A stretch of DNA of 62,452 bases, from assembly GCA_029260235.1 (NCBI GenBank), contig JAJDDP010000215.1, forward strand, positions 1 to 62,452, given 5' to 3'. The notes below the pieces were generated by a model, which was not told the origin of the DNA, made no database searches, and saw nothing but the letters and a program-made list of their open reading frames with translations. Below, one piece after another: positions 8,934 through 17,800 of the stretch. The DNA is from Phycisphaerae bacterium. GTDB lineage: Bacteria > Planctomycetota > Phycisphaerae > UBA1845. Every line of letters begins with the position of its first letter. Positions within the stretch are counted from its first letter, which is position 1. Both the position numbers and the translations under genes were made by a program.

Positions 8934-9826
8934 TGATCCTGCGGCGGGGCGATGTGGGTTGCAGATTCCGGATTGCTCCTGGCAAGCGGCACAGCCGGCG
9001 CCGCTCTGGTTTGACTCTCTTGGAAGTCATATTGGCATCTGGCTTGATGGTGACACTCCTTGGCATGGTGTATTGGTTTTATGACTCCTCGCTCAAAGCC
9101 CGTGAGGAAGGCATGGTCCGAACGCGCGACGTGCAGTTGGCCCGGGTCATTCTGGATCGCATGACCGAAGAGATCCGCCAAACCGTGGGCAATATGCCAG
9201 GGTATGGGCCTGGGTTGTTTGGGATGAAGCATAGCCTGTCGGTCAATACGTTGGTCTTGCCGGACCAGATTGTAGCCCGGCGGCGCGGTCTTACCGATAG
9301 CAAGGTCGCAGGCCAATTCGATTTGCAAGAGGTCCGCTACTACATCGCCTGGGATGAGGAGAACCCGGACGAAGAGGGCAGGCCTCGCTGCTTGGGATTG
9401 GTTCGGCGGGTCACCAAGACGTTCAATCAGACCAAGATCCAAGGTGCCTCAGAAGACGCAGAAGAAGCCTCCGAAGATGCCGAGTCCGTGGCAGTCAAAG
9501 AGGAACTGTATGCCCCAGAAATCAAGTTCGTCGATTTTAGATTCTTCGACGGCGCAAGTTGGTGGGAGGATTGGCAGTTGTCCCAGGGTAATTCGTTGCC
9601 CATGATTGTGCGGGTGACCGTGGGCTATTCGCCCTTGTATCCCGAAGAAGAAGAGCAGCTCGAGCTCCTGGAAGACAACTTCCTCCGTGACGAGGATTTG
9701 CGCGAAGCCTTGGAAGATGACAAGTACACCGTGTTTGTGCGGCTGATTCAGTCAGATGCCAATCCCATCGGAACCCGCCTGCAGCGCGAAGCCTCAGCGT
9801 TCTCCGCGTCGGATGGTGGGATATGA
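8933..9826 (+). CDS. gspJ: Minor pseudopilin GspJ-like
   Basis: 297 residues. The leader ends RRRSG, followed by LTLLEVILASGLMVTLLGM, a prepilin stem with Glu at +5. The sequence VQLARVILDRMTEEIRQ matches the amphipathic helix of GspJ. The globular domain is acidic and ends in a strand VFVRLI. It overlaps gspI by one base (TAATG) and gspK by four (ATGA). Its last codons (SAFSASDGG) fall in DNA that looks like a dispersed spacer sequence, so the extreme C-terminus may not be ancestral. Confidence 0.8.
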   Translation: MILRRGDVGCRFRIAPGKRHSRRRSGLTLLEVILASGLMVTLLGMVYWFYDSSLKAREEGMVRTRDVQLARVILDRMTEEIRQTVGNMPGYGPGLFGMKHSLSVNTLVLPDQIVARRRGLTDSKVAGQFDLQEVRYYIAWDEENPDEEGRPRCLGLVRRVTKTFNQTKIQGASEDAEEASEDAESVAVKEELYAPEIKFVDFRFFDGASWWEDWQLSQGNSLPMIVRVTVGYSPLYPEEEEQLELLEDNFLRDEDLREALEDDKYTVFVRLIQSDANPIGTRLQREASAFSASDGGI

Positions 9827-11643
9827 GGGTCAGAACTGCGAAGTTGGAAGCGAGAAGTGAGAAGTCGTTGGCCCGGCGGCGGGGCGTTATTCTGCCGGTG
9901 ATTCTGTTCATGTTGATTCTTCTGGGCCTGCTGGGTGCTAGCTTTGCTTTTCGGGTTCATGCCGATCGCTCATCCATGAACGCGGTGGGTTATCGCATGC
10001 ACACCAGGATGGCCGCTGAGGCGGGGCTGCAGAAGGTCTTGCTGATGCTGCGGACTCAGCGAGATGACGTGAGCAGTTGGTACAACAACCCGGACGAGCT
10101 GAACCGCATCATCGTATGGACGCCCGAGGATGAAAGCCTCTACGGAACCAACACAGAGGAAGAGGGTGACAATCCGGTCGCATACCGGTTCAGCATTGTG
10201 GCTGACAACCCTTTTGACGACGAAGACAAGTGCCGGTACGGGATTACCGACGAATCGGCCAAGCTAAATATCAACGTAGCAAGCCGGGACCAATTGCGGC
10301 GCTTGATTTCTCAGATCGCCACCGAAGACATGGTGGTTCAAGAGTTGGTAGCGGCCCTGCTCGACTGGCGCGATGAAGATGACATCGTCGGCGAAGACGG
10401 GGCGGAGGCTGACTACTACAAGTCTCTCGATACGCCGTACCGCCCCAAGAACGGTCGCTTCGACACGATTGAGGAATTGTTGCTGGTCAAGGGCTTCGAT
10501 GGACGGGTGCTCTACGGCGAAGATTTTGACCGAAACGGGCTACTGAGTGAAAACGAAAAGGATGGCGACGAGAAATTTCCGCTCGACGACGGCGATGAGA
10601 TCCTCAATCGCGGGCTATATCCCTACATCACGGTGGTTTCCCGCGATCCACAAACCGACCGTGAAAACAGCCCCAAGACTTACCTCTATGGCCCGGTAGA
10701 ACAAGTGCGCAGTCAGCTAGGTGAGCTGTTCGAGGATCAAGGCAAAGTTGACTTCATCATCCAGGCATTGAGCAGTGATCCGCTAGGCGGTGATTCGCCA
10801 GGCGGTGATCAGCCGGGTGGCGATGCGGACCAAGAGCAGGGCGATCAGCCAAGCGACGGCTCCGAACAGGATGGCAGCGGTGACGATGAACCGGGCGACG
10901 AGCAACCGCCAGAGGATCCGGACGATTCAGCTACTGGTGATCGGGACCCGCAGCGCCGATCACAGGTTAGGCCCAATGCAGGCGACGACGAAGAAGAAGA
11001 CGACCCTGAAGAAGAAGCTCAGCGCGTTGGGCGAGATCGAGGCGAAGCCCAGGTGCCAGGCGATGCCAGATCAGTCCTCGAGGGCTTGGTAGGCCAAGGA
11101 TCGGGCGCAGGCGGCGACGCGCAGGCCAACAAACTGCGAAGCCCAGCCGATCTGCTACTGGTTGAGGCTGAGGGCGGAAATCCGCTGACCTCCGAAGATC
11201 TGCCGATCTTGATGGAGAAGACCACGGTCAACGACCCGCTCCTCGCTCCAGAGGGGCTTATCAATGTGCTGACAGCTCCGCCCCAGGTGCTGCGAACGCT
11301 CCCAGCCCTCACCGGCGAGGAAGTGGCTGCCATGGTCGGCGCTCGGGCTGAGTTGACTGACCAGGAACGGGTTTCAACGGCTTGGTTGCTGACCAAGGAG
11401 GTTGTCAGCCCAGAGCACTACGGAGAAATTGCCGGGTTGATTACCGTGCGGAGTATTCAGTTCTCGATTGAATCGCTGGGATTCGCGGATCATGTCGGGG
11501 CGGTTTCTCGGCTCCAGGTAATGGTGGAAATGCGTGGTCCGGTTCCCCAAATTCTCTATTATCGCGACCTAACCAGCCTCGGCGCGGTATACCCCATCAG
11601 AGAAGGTGAAGCTGAGTTCGGATTTGGTGGCCAAGATGGCTGA
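9823..11643 (+). CDS. gspK: Pseudopilus tip protein GspK with EF-hand-like loop
   Basis: 606 residues, long for GspK (about 320-350). A leader ending RRRG is followed by the stem VILPVILFMLILLGLLG. Glu at +5 is absent, as expected for the tip pseudopilin. The body has GspK marks: DESAKLNINVASRDQL, LLDWRDEDD and DTIEELLLVKG. Residues 234-245 (DFDRNGLLSENE) form a textbook EF-hand loop; calcium sites are known in GspK of enterotoxigenic E. coli. Residues about 320-400 are a low-complexity Gly/Asp/Glu/Pro insert. The C-terminal domain (LINVLTAPPQVLRTLP) resembles the second GspK helix-hairpin domain. ATGA overlap with gspJ. Confidence 0.9.
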   Translation: MRVRTAKLEARSEKSLARRRGVILPVILFMLILLGLLGASFAFRVHADRSSMNAVGYRMHTRMAAEAGLQKVLLMLRTQRDDVSSWYNNPDELNRIIVWTPEDESLYGTNTEEEGDNPVAYRFSIVADNPFDDEDKCRYGITDESAKLNINVASRDQLRRLISQIATEDMVVQELVAALLDWRDEDDIVGEDGAEADYYKSLDTPYRPKNGRFDTIEELLLVKGFDGRVLYGEDFDRNGLLSENEKDGDEKFPLDDGDEILNRGLYPYITVVSRDPQTDRENSPKTYLYGPVEQVRSQLGELFEDQGKVDFIIQALSSDPLGGDSPGGDQPGGDADQEQGDQPSDGSEQDGSGDDEPGDEQPPEDPDDSATGDRDPQRRSQVRPNAGDDEEEDDPEEEAQRVGRDRGEAQVPGDARSVLEGLVGQGSGAGGDAQANKLRSPADLLLVEAEGGNPLTSEDLPILMEKTTVNDPLLAPEGLINVLTAPPQVLRTLPALTGEEVAAMVGARAELTDQERVSTAWLLTKEVVSPEHYGEIAGLITVRSIQFSIESLGFADHVGAVSRLQVMVEMRGPVPQILYYRDLTSLGAVYPIREGEAEFGFGGQDG

Positions 11644-13210
11644 TCGCAACATCGTGAGCATCGATTGGGATCCGCGCGAACTGCGCGTGGTGCATGCCAA
11701 GGTGCGCAAGGGCAAGGTCCGGATTCAGGACGTCTTTGCTGCCTCAATTCCCTCGGACGTAGACATGACCGATGCCGATCAGGTCGGCCAACTCTTGCAC
11801 GATGCGTTCAAGCAAGAGCGCATCAATTGCCGCAAGGTCATCGTAGACATTCCCCGAGACCAAGCAGTGCTCAACACGCTACGACTGCCTCCCGTCTCGG
11901 TCAGCGACATGGCTGGCATGGTCGAACTCCAGGCTGGCAAAGATCTCCCCTTCCCCGCGTCAGAAGCGGTCATCGATTTCGCAGTTCCGCCGGACGTCGA
12001 GGGCATGACTGAGTGCGACGTGTCGGTGGGTGCGGTGCGGATCGAGGTGCTCGATTTCTACCGCAAAGCCTGTGAAGTCGCCGGCCTGAAGCTTGAGCGC
12101 GTCGGCTTGCGACCCTTCGCCAACAAGGTGGCTGTTACCCATTTCCTGTCCGAGCCGTTGCCCGAACGGGTGTTGATGATTGACATCGGGCCTAGCGTTA
12201 CCGAGATCAACGTGCTTCGCAACGGGCAGTTGGTATTCTCGCGGGCAGCTTCGGTGTACGTTCCTGCCGGCGGTCCCATGACCGCATCGACGGTCTTCCG
12301 CCTGAAGGAACTAGAGCCCGAATCGCACGGGGCGACGGCCGAGGCTGAGTTGGTTCCTTTCAATCATGACGTCGATAGCGGCCCGCGAGAATCAGCGGCT
12401 ATCGTAGCTGACATGATGGTTGAGGTTACCCGATCACTCGAAGCCTACAGGGCGCTCGATCCCGGCGCAGAGATGGACGTCATCGTGGTAGCCGGCGGCA
12501 CGGGGATGGAAGAGTCCCTGGTCGATGCGATCCAGCGGCGTTTTGGTGTTGAGGCTGAGTTGTATAATCCCGCCTCGTGCTTGGATGGCGATGGGCAAAG
12601 GGCAGAAGCTGCCTGTGGCTTCTCGGCGGCGCTAGGGCTTGTTCTGGGCCACGCCGGTGAAGGTCGGCTGCATTTTGATTTCCTTAATGCCAAGAAACAA
12701 GAAGCACCTGGGCAGGCGAAGCTCAAGAAAGTTCCCTTGGTGGCTGCGGTTGTCGCTCTTTTTGTGCTGGCAGTCGGCGTGTTCTATGTCAAAGGGCCGG
12801 CCAAGAAATTCGCCCGGGTTCGTCAACTCCAAACCGAAATCAAAGAGGCAAAGGCTATCGTCAAGGACAACAAGAAATTCATTGCCATGGTGGATGACAT
12901 CGGCAAGTTTGAGCGCGATCAGCTCGTCTGGGTTGACGAGTTCTATCGGGTCATCAGCATGCTGCCTGAGGCGAAGCGCGTAGTGCTCAACAAGTTGGAT
13001 GGGTACCAAGATGCTGGGCGCATTGACTTGGCCCTGCGAACCAGTAAAGGCCAAGAAGCATCTGCTCTGATTGAAGGAATTGAAGAGTTCGCTCCTGAGG
13101 GCAAGATAGGCCCATACTACAGGGCGTCGCGCGGGGCGAGCAGCATGGGCAAAGGCAAGTACGCGCATCAAAGTACCATCCGAATTGAAATTGTGGGTGC
13201 CAAGAAATAA
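11636..13210 (+). CDS. gspL: GspL-like protein: PilM actin-fold domain fused to PilN-like domain
   Basis: 524 residues. Residues 1-350 form a PilM/GspL cytoplasmic actin-like domain: NIVSIDWDPRELRVV at the start, VLMIDIGPSVTEI (phosphate loop) and VIVVAGGTG (adenosine loop). One membrane helix (VPLVAAVVALFVLAVGVFYV, about 363-382) is followed by a coiled coil and a periplasmic ferredoxin-like domain of PilN/GspL type. In type IV pilus systems PilM and PilN are separate; a fusion is the GspL condition. It should recruit the GspE ATPase. The ATG at 11636 matches the family start and overlaps gspK by 8 bases; GTG 11606 is an alternative. Confidence 0.85.
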   Translation: MADRNIVSIDWDPRELRVVHAKVRKGKVRIQDVFAASIPSDVDMTDADQVGQLLHDAFKQERINCRKVIVDIPRDQAVLNTLRLPPVSVSDMAGMVELQAGKDLPFPASEAVIDFAVPPDVEGMTECDVSVGAVRIEVLDFYRKACEVAGLKLERVGLRPFANKVAVTHFLSEPLPERVLMIDIGPSVTEINVLRNGQLVFSRAASVYVPAGGPMTASTVFRLKELEPESHGATAEAELVPFNHDVDSGPRESAAIVADMMVEVTRSLEAYRALDPGAEMDVIVVAGGTGMEESLVDAIQRRFGVEAELYNPASCLDGDGQRAEAACGFSAALGLVLGHAGEGRLHFDFLNAKKQEAPGQAKLKKVPLVAAVVALFVLAVGVFYVKGPAKKFARVRQLQTEIKEAKAIVKDNKKFIAMVDDIGKFERDQLVWVDEFYRVISMLPEAKRVVLNKLDGYQDAGRIDLALRTSKGQEASALIEGIEEFAPEGKIGPYYRASRGASSMGKGKYAHQSTIRIEIVGAKK

Positions 13211-13260
13211 AAGTAAGTTGAGGACTTGAGTTAGGGACGCGAACTGGTATCGACTGAACC

Positions 13261-14658
13261 ATGAACACGCGGGAAAAAAGACTGGCGACCATCGTAGGCT
13301 CCTTGGCTGGCATTGTGCTGGTCGCCAAGGTGGTCTACCCCTTGACGCTCAAGCCCTTGTTCGACGTCAGCAACGAGATAGCCGAACTTGAGGACGATCT
13401 GGCTGACTGGGAAGACAAGCAGGACCTCTTTGACGTATCCATGCGCCGGTACAAGGAGTTCGTCGAGCGGACTGGCGGCACTGACCCCATGCGGGTGCGG
13501 AACGTCATCCAAGCCCGGTTGGAAGGGATGCTCCGCAAGGTAGGTCTTGAGTCGGCTGACTCCAAAGTCAGCCCCAAGAAACCGTCCGTCGATCGCAAGT
13601 CCCAGGTAGCTACGGTGTCGTTCCACATTGCCGCCGAAGGTCCTTTGAATAAATCGATCAGATTCTTGAAGCAGTGCTACGAACTGCCCTACGTCGGCAG
13701 GTTCAAAGACGTGAAGCTGGCCCCCGCCAGTGCCAAAGCAGCTGACAAGCAGAAAGACTTGATCACGCTGACAGCTACCTATCAGATCCTGGTCCCGCCC
13801 AAAGATCCAGCCGCCGTGGACATGATCGATTTCACTGCTCTCCACCAGCCGGATCAGGTGGTCGCCCATGAGGGTTTGCCCCTGGCGATGATCTGGGATC
13901 GCAAGCCGTTCAATGAATATGTCAAGCAGGAAATCAGGCGGCCAACTCCCCCGATTCGGCAGCCGCCCGCCGTGAAGGAACCCGAGCCCAAGAAGCCTGG
14001 GCCCAAAAAAACACCGCCGCCGCCCAAGCAAGAAGATCCCGACCGCAAGGTCAAATACATCGCGGCTGTGCTGCGCTATGGCACCGATGAATTGCTGGTC
14101 ACCAACAACCGGAGCAAGACCAGCGAGTATGTGGCCAAGGGCGAAAAGCTCGACGGAGGCACCCTCATCTACGTCCATCCGTTTGGGGCAATCGTGCGCA
14201 AGGACGATGGCTACCATTTCTATGAAATCGGGAAGCTGCTCTCCGAGGATCTGCCCCTCGACCAGGTCAGTAACGTGCCTGAGATTACTCAGATAGCCTT
14301 GATACTACGCGAGGAATCCGAGGCCAAGATGCTAGAGGCAGCAGCCGAGCAAGAGGCTCCAAAGGATGACGATGGTGAGCCAACGCTAGGGCCAATGCCA
14401 AAGCTAAAGCCAACGCAAGCGAAGCGCCCCAGCAGAAACGCATCCCCTGTCACACACGTGTTTCGCGCTGCTGCCTCGGGCGAAGCGACCTCTCAGCCCA
14501 CCAATGTGTACAGGCGTAAGGCGGGGGTAGGCAGACCGAGACCCAAAACAAGACCTAAGCGGGCCGTGCCGCAGGCGTCGCCAAGGCGAATCGGCAAAGC
14601 GGGCAAGAAGATTGAGAAGGATTCAGCCGCCAAGGGTGGGGCGAAACCGCCCAGTTAA
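13261..14658 (+). CDS. PilO/GspM-like protein with a GspC-HR/PilP-like domain
   Basis: 465 residues, bitopic. A short cytoplasmic N-terminus and a membrane helix (about 8-28) are followed by a coiled coil (NEIAELEDDLADWEDK) and a periplasmic domain like PilO/GspM. A Pro/Lys-rich linker (PKKPGPKKTPPPPKQ, about 245-260) leads to residues 264-326, which read as the small beta domain of GspC-HR or PilP: IAAVLRYGTDELLVTN, then YVAKGEKLDGGTLI, then IVRKDDGYHFYEIG. The GspC HR domain is known to bind the N0 domain of GspD. A basic tail (about 380-465) ends the protein. No separate gspC is seen, so this fusion probably does both jobs. The HR call is by eye. Confidence 0.7.
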   Translation: MNTREKRLATIVGSLAGIVLVAKVVYPLTLKPLFDVSNEIAELEDDLADWEDKQDLFDVSMRRYKEFVERTGGTDPMRVRNVIQARLEGMLRKVGLESADSKVSPKKPSVDRKSQVATVSFHIAAEGPLNKSIRFLKQCYELPYVGRFKDVKLAPASAKAADKQKDLITLTATYQILVPPKDPAAVDMIDFTALHQPDQVVAHEGLPLAMIWDRKPFNEYVKQEIRRPTPPIRQPPAVKEPEPKKPGPKKTPPPPKQEDPDRKVKYIAAVLRYGTDELLVTNNRSKTSEYVAKGEKLDGGTLIYVHPFGAIVRKDDGYHFYEIGKLLSEDLPLDQVSNVPEITQIALILREESEAKMLEAAAEQEAPKDDDGEPTLGPMPKLKPTQAKRPSRNASPVTHVFRAAASGEATSQPTNVYRRKAGVGRPRPKTRPKRAVPQASPRRIGKAGKKIEKDSAAKGGAKPPS

Positions 14659-14849
14659 TCGCAGCCTTGGGCTTCGACGCAGTGTAGGAAGCGTAGAGCA
14701 ATTGAGCGATGAATGGCGCCCCTCACGCGAGCGGACGGGGCAAGCTCAGCCAAGGATGATGCAATCACGCCTTGGCGAATCAGACAGTGTTGAGGCATGG
14801 GTCAAGGCTGAGGCGGAATCTCGGCTACAACCATGCAGGAGATGGTGCG

Positions 14850-17800
14850 ATGACTCGTATGGACGTGAATCTTCGTTGGGCAGCCCGCTGGAGTGCTGCG
14901 GTCTGGATGCTAATGCTTGGTGCCGCAGCTTCGACATCGCTGTGGTCGACGCCGACTTGGGCACAGGATCCGCCACCGGCTCAAGATGAGGATGAGGGTG
15001 AGGCAGACGAGACCGAAGGCGATGCCGCTGAGGAAGAGGAAGGCGCTGCTAGCGACCCCGCCGACGACGACGCTGACGAAGCCGATGATGAATCTGATGA
15101 CGTAGCCGATGAAGAACCCGCTGAGGAGGAGCAGCCAGCAGACGACGTCGGTACTTCAGGTCAGCCGGAAGAAGATGAGGCGGCTACGCCTGAGCAAACC
15201 GAGGAAGATGGGCAAGCCCAGGACAGCGAGGAAGTCGATGATGCCGAAGGTAATGCCAGCGACGACGCCGACGAAGAAGAGAATCCAAAACCCAAGAAGG
15301 CTGACCAAGGCGCCAGTCAATCTCGGGCAGGCGAACCAACCCCCAAGACTGACAACAGCAACGAAGCCCGCCGAAAGCGGCTTGAAGATCTGCGCAAGAG
15401 GCGTGAGGCATCTCAAAAGAAGCGCGAAGCTTCCGAGAACAAACCTCGTTCGGTCAAGGGCAAGGTCAGACCAATGGGCGGCAGGAAAAGGGCGGGCGCT
15501 AAAAAGCCAAAAGCTTCCCCAACGCCCGTGCGGCCTGCTCCAAAGAAACTGACTGGCGAGCCGGAGATTGTTGTAGACATCGACCTACCCGAACCCACGT
15601 CCGGCGAGCCGGCCGAAGACCGCGAATACCAGTTCAGCTTTGAAAACATCGAATACGCCGAGCTTCTAGATGCATTCGCCCGCATGAGCGGCCTGCCCAT
15701 GATCGGAGATCCGCCGGTTGGCAAGGTCACGTTCAAGACGACGGAGGTTATGGACTTCGACGCTGCGCTTTCTCGAATTCGGATGCTTCTTTTCCGCCAC
15801 CGCGACGTCTACTGGATGGAACGCACCAAGGACAACGTGCTGCACGTCTTGCGTATGAACGAGATGAGTCGGGGAATTCCGGTAGAGAAAATATACCCCA
15901 ACGTTGAGGCCTACTACGCAGACAACCCTGCCGACAATGAGCTCGTGATGTTGCTGTACCGGCCGGAAAAAGGATCGGTCGACGATCTGATGATGATCCG
16001 CGATTTTCTCCCGGATTATGTTTCGATGGCACCAAGGGAAGGGGCCAACACGAATCAGATGACAGTTTTTGCGCTGGTCAAAGACATCAACAAATTCCTG
16101 GAGCTCAAGGAACTGTTTTTTGCCGAACAGGATCCTCGAATCATCAAGAAGATCGAGATCCACAACATCACGCCGACCGCAGCCATCGAATCGCTCCGGC
16201 AGCTGATGGACCTGACCGGCCAAGCTGCTCCGCGCCCCCCCCGCGGCAAGGCAGCCGCTCCGACCAGCCCCGGGAGTGAGATTAAATTGTTGCCCGACGA
16301 CGATCAGATGGTGCTGATCGTTCGTGCCCTGCCCAGCGACATCGAAGAGATCGAGCGGCTGCTGCCTTACGTCGATGTGGACATTTCCAGCGAATACGAT
16401 CCTGTGATCATAGCGCTCGAGCATGTGACGGCTGACAAGATGATGGAGCAGCTCAGGCCAATGCTCGACGCCTCGACGCAAACCGCCAAGCCAGCTGCGG
16501 CAAGTTCGGCGCGCAACAAACGCGGCAACAAGCGGCCGGCACGGCGAGCCACGCCCAAGACCACTTCGTTGACCGCCGACAAGGTGACCGTCCTACCCAA
16601 CCGCCGAAACAATACCTTGATCGTCATGGGCGATGAAGAAGGCGTCGCTCGAGTGCGGCAGTATGTCGCGATCCTCGACATCCAAAGCATTCAGGAACGG
16701 CCGACCGTAGTCAAGATAGAACATGCAGACGGGGATGAATTGGCTGGGCGCCTTGACGGCGTGATGAAGCAAGTAAGGCCTCAGTCGCAGTTCTCGGTTG
16801 TATTCGATGGGGCGAATGAGTCGCTGATTCTGGTTGGAAGCAGCCTCGACTTGGACTTGGCCACGGAGATGATTGCCGAATGGGATGTGGCTACTTCAGA
16901 GCCGACGCTGCACAAGTACAAGCTTGAACACGCTCAACCAAGCCAAGTCATTGCAGTCCTGTCCCAGATCGAGAGCGGAACTGTTGCGCCCAAGCGTCCC
17001 GTGGCCCGCAAGAACAAGAAGGGCAGGAAGCCAGCGCCCAGGAGACCGAACCGAACAAATGCCGCGGGCAAGTTTATCGCCGATGAAGCGAACAGCATTC
17101 TCTACATCGTATGCACGGATGAGGAGTGGGAGAGCGACTACCTGCCGGTGATCGAACAATTGGAGGCTGACAACGCCGGTAGCCAGATGCAAAAGCACCG
17201 CATCGAGCTGGCCTATGCCGATCCCACTGAGTTCATAGCCAGCATCACCGCTCTGCTGGATGACGGCCAAGGCGACTTCCCACAAATGGCTGCCTTGGCG
17301 GACGCGGTTCTGATTCTCAATCCTACGCCGCTTCAAGTCGCCCAGATTGAGGCATTGATTCCCGAGTTCGACGTCGATCCCGAAGCTTCGTCCGATTTGG
17401 TCCGGCGCATTTTCGAGCTTGAATTCGTGCAACCCGATCAGGTTCGTACGGTGATCACCACGATGCTGACCAGCTCATCCGCGCCGGCCAATGTCCAACC
17501 GCGCAGGCCCAAGCCTAAGAAGGGTGCCCCACCAAGGAAGACGTCACGTGCAACCGCAGCTGTGCAAGACATCAAGTTCGTCGATTTGGACGGCAACCGG
17601 CTGATGATCAGTGCGCCGCAGGACAAAATGGAGCGGATCGAAGAGTTGATCGCCCAGGTTGATGTCGAGCAGGACGACGAGGTCGAGGTGCGGGTCTATC
17701 CCTTCACCGCCGGCGTCAATGTGATCGAGGTGGCCAACGACCTTCGCCAGTTCCTAGGTGGCGCCGCTGTCCCGGTGAGGGGTCGCAAAGGGAAAGTGAC

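Noticed and set aside
9823..11643. GspK lacking Glu at +5 as a defective pseudopilin
   Set aside because: Absence of Glu5 is normal for GspK tip proteins.
13231..14217. Minus-strand open frame of 328 codons
   Set aside because: Antisense of the PilO/GspM-like gene; no family features.
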